Position numbers and translations under genes: made by a program. The notes beneath the pieces were generated by a model. It was not told the origin of the DNA and ran no database searches. It was given only the letters and a program-made list of their open reading frames with translations. A DNA stretch of 48,949 nt. Source: Mycobacterium sp. Its GTDB lineage: Bacteria; Actinomycetota; Actinomycetes; Mycobacteriales; Mycobacteriaceae. Location: the NCBI GenBank assembly GCA_023264735.1, contig JAHFVD010000048.1:1-48949 (forward strand), in the 5' to 3' direction. This document shows positions 32,114 to 43,341 of the stretch, piece by piece (the stretch's first letter is position 1; each line of letters opens with the position of its first letter).

Positions 32114-33033
32114 TGCGACTCAAACTCGGCAGACCCGATATCACCAACTACCGCAACCGTTTCGACCTGCCCGACGCCGACCCCGACGCCGCGCTGTCGA
32201 TCACCTGGCTCGGGGTGTCGACACTGCTGGTCGACGACGGCACCTCGGCGGTGCTGACCGACGGCTTCTTCTCCCGCCCGACACTGCTCGACGTCGGGCT
32301 GCGCCGGCTGGCCCCGTCGGACTCGCGCATCGACTACTGCCTGAACCGGGCCAAGATCAACCGGCTCGCCGCGGTGCTGCCCGTGCACACCCACTACGAC
32401 CACGCGATGGACTCCCCGATCGTGGCCGCCCGCACCGGAGCGCGGCTGATCGGCGGCGAGTCGGCCGCCAATATCGCTCGCGGACACGGGCTTTCGTCCG
32501 ATCAGATCGTGATCGCGACCTCGGGTGAAGAACTGACCCTCGGCCCGTTCGGCGTGACGCTGATCGAATCGCACCACTGCCCACCGGACCGCTTCCCCGG
32601 TGTGATCACCGCACCGGTCGTGCCGCCGGCTAAAGCCTCGGCATTCCGCTGCGGCGAGGCCTGGTCGACGCTGATCCACCACACCCCCACCGATCGGCGG
32701 CTGCTGATCCAGGGCAGCGCGGGCTTCCTGCCCGGCGCGCTCGACGGTCGCCGCGCCGACATCGCCTACCTGGGCGTCGGTCAGCTGGGTGTGCAGCCGC
32801 AGGACTACATCGAGCAGTACTGGGAGCAGACGGTGGGTGCCGTCGGTGCGCGCCGGGTGGTGCTGATCCACTGGGACGATTTCTTCCGGCCGCTCACCGA
32901 ACCGATGATTGCGCTGCCGTACGCGGGTGACGATCTCGACGTATCGATGCGCGTGCTGTCACGGCTGGCCGAACGCGATCGCGTGAGCCTGCACCTGCCG
33001 ACGGTGTGGCAACGCGCCGACCCGTGGACCTGA
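32113..33033 (+). CDS. MBL-fold metal-dependent hydrolase, Rv3577-like position
   Basis: This is a 306-residue metallo-beta-lactamase-fold protein. The metal-binding motif is HTHYDHAMD (residues 92-100). Further ligand candidates are His in ESHHCPPD and in VLIHWDDFF. It belongs to the UlaG/RomA-like branch rather than true beta-lactamases; substrate unknown. It is translationally coupled to pxpA by a TGATG overlap and followed 7 bp later by the permease gene, so pxpA, this gene and the permease form one operon. The M. tuberculosis gene just before arsB2 occupies the same place. Confidence 0.82.
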   Translation: MRLKLGRPDITNYRNRFDLPDADPDAALSITWLGVSTLLVDDGTSAVLTDGFFSRPTLLDVGLRRLAPSDSRIDYCLNRAKINRLAAVLPVHTHYDHAMDSPIVAARTGARLIGGESAANIARGHGLSSDQIVIATSGEELTLGPFGVTLIESHHCPPDRFPGVITAPVVPPAKASAFRCGEAWSTLIHHTPTDRRLLIQGSAGFLPGALDGRRADIAYLGVGQLGVQPQDYIEQYWEQTVGAVGARRVVLIHWDDFFRPLTEPMIALPYAGDDLDVSMRVLSRLAERDRVSLHLPTVWQRADPWT

Positions 33034-33040
33034 TCAGCCC

Positions 33041-34282
33041 GTGCTGATCGTCGCTCTGGTCGCACTGGCGGCCGTGCTGATCTTCGCAATCGCCCGGCCT
33101 ACGGGCTTGTCGGAGGCGGTGGTCGCGGTTCCGGCCGCCACCGTGGTGATCGCCGTCGGGGCGGTGTCCACCACGGATGCCGCTGCCGAGGTGACCAGGA
33201 TGCTTCCTGTGGTCGGGTTCCTGGCCGCCGTGCTGGTGCTGGCCAAACTGTGCGACGACGAGGGCTTGTTCCACGCCGCGGGAACCTGGATGGCCCGCGG
33301 CAGCAGCGGTAAACCGCGCCGGTTGCTCGGTCAGGTGTTCCTGATCGCGGCCGCGACGACGGCGATCCTGAGCCTGGACGCCACCGTCGTCCTGCTGACC
33401 CCGGTGGTGCTGGCCACCGTGCGGGCGATGCGGGTGCCCGCCCGGCCGCACCTGTATGCGACCGCGCACCTGTCCAACTCCGCCTCGCTGCTGCTGCCGG
33501 TGTCCAATCTGACCAACCTGCTGGCGTTCAGTGCGGCCGGGCTGTCGTTCACCCGGTTCAGCGCGCTGATGGCCGCACCGTGGGTGGCCGCGGTTGCGGT
33601 CGAATATCTGTTGCTGCGGTTGGTGTTTCGACACGACCTCACCGATGCGCAGGCCGAAGCCTCACCCCCGGCGGCGGAACGGCCGGTGTTCGTTCTCGTC
33701 GTGCTGGGGCTGACCCTGGCCGGGTTCGCGGTGACGTCGCTCCTCGGGTTGTCGCCGGCGTGGGCGGCGCTGGCCGGTGCGGTGGTGCTGGGTGTGCGGT
33801 CATTGGCGCAGCGACGCAGCACGATTGGCGGAATCGCGCGCTCGGTGCACGTGCCGTTTCTGCTGTTCGTGCTGGCGCTGGCGGTGGTGGTCAAAGCGGT
33901 GATGGTCAACGGCCTCGACCATGCCGCCGCGGACCTGCTGCCCACCGGCGGCGGGCTGGCCGCCCTGCTCGGGATCGCGGCGCTGGCCGCGCTGCTGTCC
34001 AACATCGTCAACAACCTGCCCGCAGTACTGGTGCTGCTGCCGCTGGTGGCCGCCGGCGGTCCGGCCGCGGTGCTGGCGGTGTTGATCGGAGTGAACATCG
34101 GGCCGAACCTGACCTATGCCGGCTCGCTCTCAAATCTGTTGTGGCGCCGAATTCTTCACGGCCAGGGTGAGCCGACCAGTGCGCGCGAGTTCACCCGGCT
34201 GGGCGCGCTGACCGTGCCCACCTGCCTGGTGGTTGCCGTGCTGGCGTTGTGGGCCGGGGTCGAGCTGGTAGGGGTGACCTAA
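33041..34282 (+). CDS. ArsB/SLC13-family membrane permease (ArsB2-type)
   Basis: This 413-residue protein has about 11-12 hydrophobic segments and belongs to the ion-transporter superfamily (ArsB/NhaD/SLC13). It has [17 protein letters not shown] in the first half and [18 protein letters not shown] plus [19 protein letters not shown] in the second. These paired motifs, with polar residues in broken helices, are characteristic of ArsB. In M. tuberculosis the equivalent is annotated arsB2. No arsenic regulator or reductase lies nearby, so arsenite export is unproven, and anion or carboxylate transport is possible. The stop shares CTAA with the convergent rlmB stop. Confidence 0.85.
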   Translation: MLIVALVALAAVLIFAIARPTGLSEAVVAVPAATVVIAVGAVSTTDAAAEVTRMLPVVGFLAAVLVLAKLCDDEGLFHAAGTWMARGSSGKPRRLLGQVFLIAAATTAILSLDATVVLLTPVVLATVRAMRVPARPHLYATAHLSNSASLLLPVSNLTNLLAFSAAGLSFTRFSALMAAPWVAAVAVEYLLLRLVFRHDLTDAQAEASPPAAERPVFVLVVLGLTLAGFAVTSLLGLSPAWAALAGAVVLGVRSLAQRRSTIGGIARSVHVPFLLFVLALAVVVKAVMVNGLDHAAADLLPTGGGLAALLGIAALAALLSNIVNNLPAVLVLLPLVAAGGPAAVLAVLIGVNIGPNLTYAGSLSNLLWRRILHGQGEPTSAREFTRLGALTVPTCLVVAVLALWAGVELVGVT

Positions 34283-35220
34283 TGGCGGCGCTGGCGGGCG
34301 ACCTCGGCCAGCACGACGCCTGCGGCCACCGACGCGTTGAGCGACTCGGTCGGCCCGGCCATCGGAATCGACAGCACCGCATCACAGTTCTGCCGCACCA
34401 GCCGCGAGAGTCCCTTGCCTTCAGAGCCGACGACGACGACCAGCGGGCCGGACGCGTCGAACTCGTCGATCGTCGTGTCGCCCTCGGCGTCGAGCCCGAC
34501 GATCTGCAGACCGGCGTCGCCCCATTCCTTGAGCGTGCGGTTGAGGTTCGTCGCGCGCGCGACCCGAACGCGTGCGGCCGCACCCGCGCTGGTGCGCCAC
34601 GCGACGGCCGTCACCGATGCCGAACGCCGCTGCGGGATCAGCACGCCGTGGCCTGCGAACGCCGACACCGACCGGATGATCGCGCCGAGATTGCGCGGGT
34701 CGGAGATGTTGTCCAGCGCCACCAACAGCGCAGGCTCGACGTCAGACGTGGCCGAGGCCAGCAGATCGTCGGGATGGGCGTAGTCGTACGGCGGCACCTG
34801 CAGGGCAATACCCTGATGTAACCCGTTGGCGCTCAACCGGTCCAGATCAGTGCGCGGCACCTCGAGGATCGCGATACCGCGGTCGGCGGCCAGCGTCACC
34901 GACTCGGTCATCCGCTCGTCGGCCTCGGCGCCCAACACCACGTACAACGCCGTGGCCGGGGCGTGCGCACGCAGGCACTCCAGCACGGGATTGCGGCCGA
35001 GGACCATCTCGGTCTCGTCGGTGGGTTTGGAGGGCTTACGCGTGTGCTTGGCCGCGACGGCGGCGCGTCTTGCCGCGGGGTGCCCGGGCCGCATGTGCGC
35101 CGGTGGGGTGGCACCGCGTCCTTCCACACCTCGCCTGCGTTGACCACCGGAGCCGACGGTCGGGCCCTTCTTGGTGCCCTCCTTACGGATTGCACCGCGG
35201 CGCTTGGAGTTTCCAGCCAT
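34279..35220 (-). CDS. rlmB: SpoU/TrmH-family 23S rRNA 2'-O-methyltransferase (RlmB-type)
   Basis: This 313-residue protein has a basic, low-complexity N-terminal segment of about 75 residues. It then has an RNA-binding substrate domain ([12 protein letters not shown]) and the SPOUT knot: motif 1 [16 protein letters not shown], motif 2 [13 protein letters not shown], and motif 3 [18 protein letters not shown]. The family methylates the 2'-O of a guanosine in 23S rRNA (G2251 in E. coli). Its start codon abuts the cysS stop with no gap, so the two are cotranscribed, matching Rv3579c-Rv3580c. The substrate nucleotide is taken from the family. Confidence 0.88.
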   Translation of the reverse strand: MAGNSKRRGAIRKEGTKKGPTVGSGGQRRRGVEGRGATPPAHMRPGHPAARRAAVAAKHTRKPSKPTDETEMVLGRNPVLECLRAHAPATALYVVLGAEADERMTESVTLAADRGIAILEVPRTDLDRLSANGLHQGIALQVPPYDYAHPDDLLASATSDVEPALLVALDNISDPRNLGAIIRSVSAFAGHGVLIPQRRSASVTAVAWRTSAGAAARVRVARATNLNRTLKEWGDAGLQIVGLDAEGDTTIDEFDASGPLVVVVGSEGKGLSRLVRQNCDAVLSIPMAGPTESLNASVAAGVVLAEVARQRRH

Positions 35221-36627
35221 TTACTTGCTGCTTTCGTCGCGTAGCGCCCATTGTGGTCCGTCGGAGGTGTCGGTGACCTCGATGCCGGCTTCCTTGAGCC
35301 GGTCGCGGATCTCGTCCGCAAGCGCCCAGTTCCGAGTCTGGCGGGCTCCGTCGCGGCGGTTCAGCTCGGCCCGCACCAACACGTCCACCGCGCCCAGCGC
35401 AGCCGACGTCTCGTCGCGCAGCTCCCAGCGCTCGTCGAGCGGGTCGCAGCCGAGAATGCCCATCATGGACCGGATGTCGCGCGCCTTGGCCAGCGCGGTC
35501 TCGTGGTCACCGGAATCGAGCGCCCGGTTGCCATCAGCCCGCGCGGCGTGCACCTCGGCCAGCGCGGCCGGCACCGCGAGGTCGTCATCGAGTGCGGCGC
35601 CGAACTTCTCGGTCCAGGTGCCCGGCACCACGGCGCCGACCCGGGTGCGCACCCGGTGCAGGAATTCCTCGATACCGGTGTAGGCCTTCACCGCATCCTG
35701 CAGAGCGGTCTCAGAAAATTCGAGCATCGACCGGTAGTGCGCGCTGCCCAGGTAGTAGCGCAACTCGGCGGGCCGGACCCGTTGCAGCACAGCGGGTATC
35801 GACAAAACGTTGCCAAGCGACTTGCTCATCTTCTCGCCACCCATGGTGACCCAGCCGTTGTGCAGCCAGTACTGGGCGAAGCCGTCGCCGGCGGCACGCG
35901 CCTGGGCGATCTCGTTCTCGTGGTGCGGGAACACCAAATCCATGCCACCGCAGTGGATGTCGAACTCGGCACCGAGGTACTCGTGGGCCATCGCCACACA
36001 TTCGGAGTGCCAGCCAGGCCTGCCGCGCCCCCACGGCGTCGGCCAGGACGGCTCGCCGGGCTTGGCGCCCTTCCACAGGGTGAAGTCACGCTGGTCGCGC
36101 TTGCCGGTGCCGGCACCCTCACCCTGGTGCACGTCGTCGATCCTGTGCCCGGAGAGCTTGCCGTAATCCGGGAAGCTCAGGACGTTGAAGTAGACGTCGC
36201 CGGATCCGGTGTAGGCATGGCCATTGTCCACCAGGCGCTCGATGAGGTCGACGATCTGGGTGATGTGCCCGGTCGCCCGGGGCTCGGCCGACGGTGGCAG
36301 CACACCCAGTGCGTCGTATGCCGCGCTGAACTCCCGCTCGTGGGTCGCGGCCCACTCCCACCACGGCCGGCCAGCGTCGGCAGCCTTGGTGAGGATCTTG
36401 TCGTCGATATCGGTGACGTTGCGGATGAACGCGACGTCGAGACCCTTGGCCAGCAGCCAGCGGCGCAGCACGTCGAAGGCGACACCGCTGCGGACGTGGC
36501 CGATGTGCGGCAAGCCCTGCACGGTCGCGCCGCACAGATAGATGGAGGCGTGACCGGGGCGCAGCGGCACGAATTCACGCACAGCACCGCTGTAGGTGTC
36601 GTGGAGCCGCAGGCCGCTTGAGGTCAC
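35221..36627 (-). CDS. cysS: Cysteinyl-tRNA synthetase
   Basis: This is a 468-residue class I synthetase. The zinc-site cysteine is in [19 protein letters not shown], which also holds the HIGH motif. Further zinc ligands are in [10 protein letters not shown] and HHENEIAQ, and KMSKSLGNV is the second catalytic motif. It charges tRNA-Cys with cysteine. The GTG at 36625-36627 is chosen over open upstream codons because [14 protein letters not shown] aligns with the family start. A TAAGCT at 36636-36641 (minus strand) could be a local -10 box. The ispF stop is 19 bp away, so transcription may also come from ispD-ispF. Confidence 0.95.
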   Translation of the reverse strand: MTSSGLRLHDTYSGAVREFVPLRPGHASIYLCGATVQGLPHIGHVRSGVAFDVLRRWLLAKGLDVAFIRNVTDIDDKILTKAADAGRPWWEWAATHEREFSAAYDALGVLPPSAEPRATGHITQIVDLIERLVDNGHAYTGSGDVYFNVLSFPDYGKLSGHRIDDVHQGEGAGTGKRDQRDFTLWKGAKPGEPSWPTPWGRGRPGWHSECVAMAHEYLGAEFDIHCGGMDLVFPHHENEIAQARAAGDGFAQYWLHNGWVTMGGEKMSKSLGNVLSIPAVLQRVRPAELRYYLGSAHYRSMLEFSETALQDAVKAYTGIEEFLHRVRTRVGAVVPGTWTEKFGAALDDDLAVPAALAEVHAARADGNRALDSGDHETALAKARDIRSMMGILGCDPLDERWELRDETSAALGAVDVLVRAELNRRDGARQTRNWALADEIRDRLKEAGIEVTDTSDGPQWALRDESSK

Positions 36628-36646
36628 GACGCGCCAGCTTACCGGC

Positions 36647-37147
36647 CTATTCGGCGTTATTCGGCACCGAGGCTGATCCGGCGACCACCAATGCGGTGGC
36701 AATCGCCGCCATTCCCTCGCTACGGCCGGTCAACCCGAGACCATCGGTGGTGGTCGCCGACACCGATACCGGCGCGCCCAGCAGGTCCGAGAGCACGCGC
36801 TGGGCCTCTTCTCGGCGGGGGCCGACTTTCGGCCGGTTGGCGATGACCTGGACGGTCGCGTTGCCGACGGTGTAGTCGGCGGCGGCGAGCAGATCGCGGA
36901 CGTGGACCAGCATCTGTGCGCCGGTCACGCCCCGCCACTGCGGCTGGTCCACCCCGAATACCGTCCCCAGGTCACCCAGACCCGCCGCGGAGAGCAGCGC
37001 GTCGCACAACGCGTGGACGGCGACGTCGCCATCGGAGTGTCCTGAGCAGCCGTCGGCGCCGTCGAAAAACAGGCCCAGCAGCCAGCACGGCCGGCCGGCC
37101 TCGATCGGATGGACGTCGGTGCCCAGCCCGACGCGGGGGATCATCAT
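36647..37147 (-). CDS. ispF: IspF, 2-C-methyl-D-erythritol 2,4-cyclodiphosphate synthase
   Basis: This 166-residue protein has the metal-binding GLGTDVHPI at the N terminus, the active-site segment [20 protein letters not shown], and the substrate-binding [15 protein letters not shown] near the C terminus. It forms MEcPP in the non-mevalonate isoprenoid pathway. Two consecutive ATG codons are possible starts (37147 or 37144); the first overlaps the ispD stop as ATGA. Cotranscription with ispD is standard in actinobacteria, and here it continues the carD-ispD-ispF order. Confidence 0.95.
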   Translation of the reverse strand: MMIPRVGLGTDVHPIEAGRPCWLLGLFFDGADGCSGHSDGDVAVHALCDALLSAAGLGDLGTVFGVDQPQWRGVTGAQMLVHVRDLLAAADYTVGNATVQVIANRPKVGPRREEAQRVLSDLLGAPVSVSATTTDGLGLTGRSEGMAAIATALVVAGSASVPNNAE

Positions 37148-37806
37148 GCGCCCAGCAGGGCCAACGCCAGCTGGAGATCCAGCGGGGTGGTGATCTTGAA
37201 GGCCATGGCGTCGCCGTCGACGGTGTACACCGGGGTGCCCAGGTACTCCACCAGGGAGGCGTCGTCGGTGACGGAGGCGCCACCGGATCGTTCGTAGGCA
37301 CGGCGCAGCAGGGCGGTCTCGAACCCCTGCGGGGTTTGGACCGCGCGCAGTCCGGATCGCTCGGGGGTGCCGAGCACCACCCCGTTGACGTCGACGGCTT
37401 TGACGGTGTCGATGACCGGCAGCACGGGGATGACGGCGCGCAGGCCGTCCCGCAGAGCGGCGACCACCCGCTGGATCTGTTCGACCGGTGTCAGCGGCCG
37501 GGCAGCGTCGTGCACGAGAACGAATTCCGGATCCCCGATCGCGTCCAGCGCGCGGCGCACGGTCTCCGGACGCTCGGGACCGCCCTCGACGACCGTGGCA
37601 CGGCCGTCGAGCAGCAGTTTGGTTTCATCCACCCGATCGGCGGGAGCGGCCACGACCACGCGGTCGACGACGCCGGATGCCAGCAATCCGTCGACAGCGT
37701 GCTCGAGCATGGTGCGGCCGGCGAGATCCACGAAAGCTTTCGGGATACCCGCGCCCAGCCGTTCACCGGAACCGGCGGCCGTGACGACCGCGACCGTGTC
37801 CGACAC
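37144..37806 (-). CDS. ispD: IspD, 2-C-methyl-D-erythritol 4-phosphate cytidylyltransferase
   Basis: This 220-residue nucleotidyltransferase has the glycine-rich CTP-binding motif [17 protein letters not shown], then VHDAARPL and VQTPQGFE. It makes CDP-methylerythritol from MEP and CTP. It starts at a GTG (37804-37806) 17 bp after the carD stop and overlaps ispF as ATGA. The order carD-ispD-ispF is conserved in mycobacteria and ties isoprenoid synthesis to a transcription factor gene. Confidence 0.95.
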   Translation of the reverse strand: MSDTVAVVTAAGSGERLGAGIPKAFVDLAGRTMLEHAVDGLLASGVVDRVVVAAPADRVDETKLLLDGRATVVEGGPERPETVRRALDAIGDPEFVLVHDAARPLTPVEQIQRVVAALRDGLRAVIPVLPVIDTVKAVDVNGVVLGTPERSGLRAVQTPQGFETALLRRAYERSGGASVTDDASLVEYLGTPVYTVDGDAMAFKITTPLDLQLALALLGA

Positions 37807-37823
37807 CGAACTGCTTAGGGCAG

Positions 37824-38381
<558 letters not shown>

Positions 38382-38606
38382 TCAGGGGCACCATAGGTGA
38401 AGAGTGGGGGTTGACAGGGTGACGAAAGCGTGCAACACGCAGGCCTTCTTGGGCCCCCAGCACACCCTGTCCCGACCAGCGGTGCCGACTTCGGCCACCG
38501 CACCACGAACCCTCAGCTACCGCCGCGCGACGCTACCTACTACTGTGCATAGTCGAACCGCGGCGGCGCGACTGTGCCGTCCACACAGGCCGAGCAGGAG
38601 GCTGTT

Positions 38607-39161
38607 GTGAACCGCTTGACGAATCGCCTCGTCGCCGCATCCGCTGGCCTGGCCGCCTCCGGCCTGATCCTGACGGGCTGTGGTGCGGGCCAGATCTCGC
38701 AGACCGCCGACCAGGAGTCAGCCGTCAACGGCTCGACTGCCAATGTCGCCAACATCGCCCTGCGCAATATCCACCTCCAGGCAGTGCAGACCGGTGACGC
38801 GCTGGAGCCCGGTCGCACGGTCGAGCTGATCTTCGTGGCGGCAAACATCTCCCCGGACGTCAACGACAAGCTGGTCAGCGTCAGCTCCGACGTGGGCACG
38901 GTCGCCGTCACCGGCGCGACCGCGATCCCGGCGGGCACCTCTCTGATCGTGGGCGCCGCCGACGGCCAGGCCGAAGCCACCCCACTGGGCAGCGCGGAGC
39001 CGACCAAGGCCGAAGTCACGCTCACCCAGCCGATCAGCAACGGACTGACCTACAACTTCACGTTCACCTTCGGCAAGGCCGGCCAGACCACCGTCGCGGT
39101 ACCGATCTCCGCAGGCGGCGCAGAGCGGCAGGACGGCGATCCCGTCGGCGGCCATCACTAG
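38607..39161 (+). CDS. lpqE: LpqE-type lipoprotein
   Basis: This 184-residue lipoprotein has a signal peptide ending in lipobox LTGC (Cys25). The mature part is a beta-rich domain (NIALRNIHLQAVQTGDALEP to TFTFGKAGQTTVAVPISAGG) that loosely resembles PCu(A)C/DUF461 copper chaperones but lacks their Met/His copper motif. A GHH ending is present. The GTG at 38607 is chosen over a start 11 codons earlier because AGGAGG precedes it and the signal peptide then begins with basic residues. The gene holds the same position as Rv3584. Function unknown. Confidence 0.85.
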   Translation: MNRLTNRLVAASAGLAASGLILTGCGAGQISQTADQESAVNGSTANVANIALRNIHLQAVQTGDALEPGRTVELIFVAANISPDVNDKLVSVSSDVGTVAVTGATAIPAGTSLIVGAADGQAEATPLGSAEPTKAEVTLTQPISNGLTYNFTFTFGKAGQTTVAVPISAGGAERQDGDPVGGHH

Positions 39162-39216
39162 GGCTGACACGGGCCGATTCCGCCGGTTAATCCGCAGTTC
39201 TGTCACACCCACCCGA

Positions 39217-39222
39217 TAGCGT
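39217..39222 (+). promoter_or_regulatory. -10 element for a leaderless radA transcript
   Basis: TAGCGT lies exactly 6 bases before the radA GTG at 39229, and there is no Shine-Dalgarno sequence. It fits the leaderless pattern seen at other genes of this window. Confidence 0.55.
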
Positions 39223-39228
39223 CACGGC

Positions 39229-40677
39229 GTGGCCAAGGCACGTTCGCAGTACCGCTGTTCGGAGTGCCGCCATGTCACGGCCAAATGGGTCGGCCGCTGC
39301 CCGGAGTGCAGCACCTGGGGCACCGTCGACGAGGTCGCGGGCTCGGCGGCCGCCGGCGGCTCATCGCAGCGCACGGTGGTGCCGTCCTCCCCCGCCGTGC
39401 CGATCAGTTCCATCAATCCCGACCGAACCCGCCACTTCCCCACCGGGGTTGACGAGCTCGACCGGGTGCTCGGCGGCGGAGTGGTCCCTGGCTCGGTGAG
39501 CCTGCTGGCCGGTGATCCCGGGGTCGGCAAGTCCACCCTGCTGCTCGAGGTGGTGCACCGGTGGGCACAAACAGGCCGCCGCGCGCTGTATGTGTCCGGT
39601 GAGGAGTCGGCCGGCCAGATCCGGATGCGCGCCGAACGCACCGGCTGCACCCACGACGAGGTGTTCCTTGCCGCAGAATCCGATATCGCGACTGTGCTCG
39701 GCCACATCGAGGCGGTACAGCCCAGCCTCGTGGTGGTCGACTCCGTGCAGACGATGACGGCCGGTGACACCGACGGTGTGGTGGGCGGGGTGACCCAGGT
39801 GCGCGCGGTGACGACGGCGCTGACCTCGGTGGCCAAATCCACCGGAGTGGCGATGGTGTTGGTCGGCCACGTCACCAAGGACGGCGCGATCGCCGGGCCC
39901 CGTTCGCTGGAACATCTGGTGGACGTGGTCTTGCACTTCGAGGGCGACCGCAATTCGAGTCTCCGGATGGTCCGCGGTGTCAAGAACCGGTTCGGCGCAT
40001 CCGACGAAGTCGGTTGTTTCCTGTTGCAGGACAACGGCATTCAGGGTGTCTCGGATCCGTCGGGATTGTTCCTCGACGACCGGCCCAACCCCGTTCCCGG
40101 CACCGCGGTGACGGTGGCGCTGGACGGTAAGCGGCCTCTGATCGGCGAGATCCAGGCCCTGCTCGCCTACCGCCCCGAGAACGCGCCGCAGCGCCGCGCG
40201 GTCAGTGGCGTCGACAGTTCCCGCGCGGCGATGATCGCCGCGGTACTCGAGCGCCGGGCGAACCTGAAAGTCAGCGCGACCGATATCTACCTGTCCACCG
40301 TCGGCGGCATGCGACTGATGGATCCCTCGTCGGATCTGGCGGTCGCGATGGCGATGGCGTCGGCCTACGCCGACCTGCCGCTGCCCAGCACGACCGTGGT
40401 GATCGGCGAGGTGGGCCTGGCCGGCGATCTGCGCCGGGTCACCGGGATGGACCGCAGGCTCGCCGAAGCGGCCCGCCTCGGCTTCACCGAGGCCCTGGTA
40501 CCGGTCGGGTGTGGCGCGGTGCCCAAGGGCTTCAAGGCCATCGAATCGGCCACCATCGGGGACGCGTTGCGCACGATGCTGACGATCGCAAAACGGCCCT
40601 ACGACAAGGTCGTCACGCAGCTTAGGCGGGACGGGTCGAGTAACGACCTCGACGACGTGGACAATAAGTGGCTGTGA
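39229..40677 (+). CDS. radA: RadA, DNA repair ATPase/helicase
   Basis: This 482-residue protein has an N-terminal C4 zinc finger (Cys10, Cys13, Cys24, Cys27), Walker [10 protein letters not shown] (residues 95-103), Walker [10 protein letters not shown], the RadA-specific KNRFG motif in [12 protein letters not shown], and a C-terminal Lon-like domain ([16 protein letters not shown]). It branch-migrates recombination intermediates with RecA. It starts with a leaderless GTG, and the stop overlaps the disA start region by 10 bp. The radA-disA pair is widely conserved and links recombination to c-di-AMP. Confidence 0.95.
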   Translation: MAKARSQYRCSECRHVTAKWVGRCPECSTWGTVDEVAGSAAAGGSSQRTVVPSSPAVPISSINPDRTRHFPTGVDELDRVLGGGVVPGSVSLLAGDPGVGKSTLLLEVVHRWAQTGRRALYVSGEESAGQIRMRAERTGCTHDEVFLAAESDIATVLGHIEAVQPSLVVVDSVQTMTAGDTDGVVGGVTQVRAVTTALTSVAKSTGVAMVLVGHVTKDGAIAGPRSLEHLVDVVLHFEGDRNSSLRMVRGVKNRFGASDEVGCFLLQDNGIQGVSDPSGLFLDDRPNPVPGTAVTVALDGKRPLIGEIQALLAYRPENAPQRRAVSGVDSSRAAMIAAVLERRANLKVSATDIYLSTVGGMRLMDPSSDLAVAMAMASAYADLPLPSTTVVIGEVGLAGDLRRVTGMDRRLAEAARLGFTEALVPVGCGAVPKGFKAIESATIGDALRTMLTIAKRPYDKVVTQLRRDGSSNDLDDVDNKWL

Positions 40678-41780
40678 GCACCGTCAACCGCAATGGCTCG
40701 GCCCAGCCGACTGGCGCCACGCTGCGCGAGACGATCGGGCGGCTGGCGCCCGGCACCGCCCTGCGCGACGGCCTGGAGCGCATCCTGCGTGGTCGGACGG
40801 GTGCGCTGATCCTGTTGGGCTACGACGAGCGGGTCGAGACGATCTGTGACGGCGGATTCTCGCTGGACGTGCGATTCGCCCCGACCCGGCTTCGCGAGCT
40901 GTCCAAGATGGACGGCGCCGTCGTGTTGTCCACCGACGGCAGCCGGATCGTGCGGGCCAATGTGCAGCTGGTGCCGGATCCGACGATCCCCACCGACGAA
41001 TCCGGAACCCGGCACCGTTCGGCCGAGCGCGCCGCGATCCAGACCGGCTATCCGGTGGTCTCGGTCAGCCACTCGATGAACATCGTCACCGTCTACGTGT
41101 CCGGGGAACGCCACGTCGTCGCCGACTCGGCCACCATCCTGTCGCGGGCCAACCAGGCGATCGCGACGCTGGAACGCTACAAGGCCCGCCTCGACGAGGT
41201 GTCCCGGCAGCTGTCCACCGCCGAGATCGAGGACTTCGTCACCCTGCGTGATGTCATGACGGTGGTGCAGCGCCTCGAGATGGTGCGCCGCATTGGCCTC
41301 GAAATCGATTATGACGCAGTCGAACTCGGGACCGACGGACGCCAGTTGCGGCTGCAGCTCGAGGAGTTGCTCGGCGGCAATGACACCGCTCGCGAGCTGA
41401 TCATGCGCGACTATCACGCCAACCCCGACCCGCCGTCGAAGGCGCAGGTGGCCTCGACGCTTGCCGAGCTGGACTCGCTGTCGGACACCGAGCTGTTGGA
41501 CTTCACCTCGCTGTCGCGGGTGTTCGGGTATCCCTCGACGGCCGACGCGCAGGATTCGGCGCTCAGCGCGCGGGGCTACCGTGCGATGGCGGGCATCCCG
41601 CGTCTGCAGTTCGCCCATGTCGATCTGCTGGTGCGGCGCTTCGGTTCGCTGCAGGGCTTGCTGGCGGCCAGCGCCACCGACCTGCAGTCGGTCGAGGGCA
41701 TCGGCGCGATGTGGGCGCGGCACGTCCGCGAGGGTTTGTCGCAGCTGGCCGAGTCGACGATCGCCGATCGGCTGGTCTAG
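40668..41780 (+). CDS. disA: DisA, DNA-scanning diadenylate cyclase
   Basis: This is a 370-residue DisA. The N-terminal DAC domain has the DGA motif (residues 82-84) and RHR motif (115-117, GTRHRSAER), then come a long helical linker and C-terminal helix-hairpin-helix DNA-binding repeats ([19 protein letters not shown]). It makes c-di-AMP from ATP and senses branched DNA. The first GTG (40668) lies inside the radA 3' end; a second GTG at 40674 is an alternative start. It ends in a CTAG shared with the convergent unknown gene. Confidence 0.95.
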   Translation: MAVSTVNRNGSAQPTGATLRETIGRLAPGTALRDGLERILRGRTGALILLGYDERVETICDGGFSLDVRFAPTRLRELSKMDGAVVLSTDGSRIVRANVQLVPDPTIPTDESGTRHRSAERAAIQTGYPVVSVSHSMNIVTVYVSGERHVVADSATILSRANQAIATLERYKARLDEVSRQLSTAEIEDFVTLRDVMTVVQRLEMVRRIGLEIDYDAVELGTDGRQLRLQLEELLGGNDTARELIMRDYHANPDPPSKAQVASTLAELDSLSDTELLDFTSLSRVFGYPSTADAQDSALSARGYRAMAGIPRLQFAHVDLLVRRFGSLQGLLAASATDLQSVEGIGAMWARHVREGLSQLAESTIADRLV

Positions 41781-42457
41781 TAGACCAACCCCGCCATTAG
41801 CGGGAGCAGAGCCAGCGGGGCGGGTATCGGGCCGGGAAGCAGCGGCGCGTACGAATACCGCACCACCTTGCGGATTCCCAGGTGTTGCCCTTGCTGATGG
41901 GCGGTCTTGTCGAGCGCCAGATCGGTGAACAGCACCCACTCCGCGAGGCCCGGCTTTCTCGACGGGTCCGGCTTTCCGGGGAGCAGCTCGCCGAGAGCGC
42001 GGCCGTCGGCGTCGGTGGCCGGCCACGGGCCGTCGTCGTCGCGGTCGCAATCGAGCGTCACCAAGGGTTGGTCGTCACGGCCGGACACCGTCAGCGTCGA
42101 CTTCTTCCGCACCATTTTCGCCACCTGCGCACCGGACTCGTCACGCACCGTGACGACCGCGGGGCTGTCGTTCTCCGAACTCACCCGCGCGAGCACGACA
42201 CCGTCGGCGCCCCGGAGCTCGACGTGAATGTCGTCGCCGACATGCATGTTGGCCATGTTCCACAACGTCCACAGCGCCCGGCGGATCTGACCGCCGCGGT
42301 GCACCCGAAACGTCTGGGCCAGTACATCTCCCGACGGCGAGCGCATCGTCCACTGATGGCTCTGACCGCTGAGGCCGGCCCGGAAAGTCGCCACCGTGCC
42401 CCGCGAGCGGCACAGGTCGCCAAGCGTGCGCGCCGAAGACTCACCCTGCTCGGACAT
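41777..42457 (-). CDS. Conserved hypothetical protein, possibly of tubby/LURP-one-like fold
   Basis: This 226-residue protein has no signal peptide. Its central part alternates short beta strands ([14 protein letters not shown], then [33 protein letters not shown] and PLVTLDCD). That periodicity recalls the scramblase/LURP-one-related beta barrel, but this is a pattern impression, not a recognised motif. The C terminus is hydrophobic ([17 protein letters not shown]) and might associate with a membrane. It is convergent with disA, sharing CTAG as both stops, and follows the Rv3587c-type gene by 18 bp on the same strand. Function unknown. Confidence 0.7.
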   Translation of the reverse strand: MSEQGESSARTLGDLCRSRGTVATFRAGLSGQSHQWTMRSPSGDVLAQTFRVHRGGQIRRALWTLWNMANMHVGDDIHVELRGADGVVLARVSSENDSPAVVTVRDESGAQVAKMVRKKSTLTVSGRDDQPLVTLDCDRDDDGPWPATDADGRALGELLPGKPDPSRKPGLAEWVLFTDLALDKTAHQQGQHLGIRKVVRYSYAPLLPGPIPAPLALLPLMAGLVY

Positions 42458-42475
42458 GCCGAGCAGCCTAAGGGT

Positions 42476-43285
42476 CTAGCCCGGAGGAGGCGGCGGCGGA
42501 GCCTCGCCGGGAGCCCCGACAGGAGGCTGCTCACCAGCAGGCGGCACGGCACCGGGCGGCGGCGCGTCGGCCAGGATGAACGGCATCGTCGCCGACCGCA
42601 GATTGCCCAACTGGACCATCAGGTTGTAGGTGCCCGGACCGATCGGCTGGCGCGGAAGCGGGCACTGCGGTGCCGAGCCCATCCCGGTCCAGGTCACCTC
42701 GGTGGTCACCTGTTCGCCTGGGTTGAACGTCTTGACGAGCGTCTCGTTGGACGGCGCGCAGTCGAGGTTGGACCACAGCCGCTTGCCGTCCAGCGAGTAG
42801 ACGTAGGCGGCCAGCACGGCCGCACCGACGTCACGCTTGCAGGCCACCAGGCCGATATTGGTCACGACCATGGTGAACTTCGGCTGATCACCGATGACGT
42901 ACTGCGGCTGGTTGGTGATGCCCTTGACTGCCAGGTTGGAATCCGGGCAGTCGTCGCCTTCCTTCAGCACCGGCGGCGGCATGACAGCCTCGGTCGGAGT
43001 TGCCATCGGCGCGGCCACGACAGGGCCGGCCGCCGGTGGCGGCGGTGCGACGACGGGAGTCTTGTTCTCGGGCTGCGGATTCTGCGGCCCCGCCGCAGTA
43101 GTGGTCTTGACGGTGCTCTTCGAGTCGGAGCCACCGCTGAAAATCACGAAGGCAACGCCGACAACGATGGCAGCGACCACCGCGACGATGCCGATCGCAA
43201 GGCCACGGCGTCGCCAATAGATTTGCGAGGGTAGAGGTCCACGCGGTTCGAGATCCAGCACGTTCTCACGGTAAGCCCAGGTCAC
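42476..43285 (-). CDS. Membrane-anchored secreted protein, Rv3587c-type
   Basis: This is a 269-residue protein. A cytoplasmic stretch of about 26 residues precedes one membrane helix (LAIGIVAVVAAIVVGVAFVI). Then comes a Pro/Thr-rich linker (PPPPAAGPVVAAP) and a folded extracellular domain with cysteines in DDCPDSNL, LVACKRD, LDCAPSN and PQCPLPR, probably two disulfides. The protein ends in another Pro-rich tail. The gene occupies the Rv3587c position between carbonic anhydrase and disA. Function unknown; a cell-wall role is a guess. The start is a GTG at 43285, and a GTG nine codons in is an alternative. Confidence 0.8.
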   Translation of the reverse strand: MTWAYRENVLDLEPRGPLPSQIYWRRRGLAIGIVAVVAAIVVGVAFVIFSGGSDSKSTVKTTTAAGPQNPQPENKTPVVAPPPPAAGPVVAAPMATPTEAVMPPPVLKEGDDCPDSNLAVKGITNQPQYVIGDQPKFTMVVTNIGLVACKRDVGAAVLAAYVYSLDGKRLWSNLDCAPSNETLVKTFNPGEQVTTEVTWTGMGSAPQCPLPRQPIGPGTYNLMVQLGNLRSATMPFILADAPPPGAVPPAGEQPPVGAPGEAPPPPPPG

Positions 43286-43341
43286 CGCGAGTTGTCCGAC
43301 CCCGCTCGGCGTGTCGCCTTGTTCGCTAGCTGAAAAAGTGG

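Noticed and set aside
35251..36621. Long plus-strand open frame (456 codons) opposite cysS
   Set aside because: Same reason: it mirrors the cysteinyl-tRNA synthetase gene and shows no family motif.
41882..43234. Long plus-strand open frame (450 codons) spanning two minus-strand genes
   Set aside because: Arg/His/Gly-rich translation with no motifs; it covers the antisense of the unknown protein and the Rv3587c-type gene.
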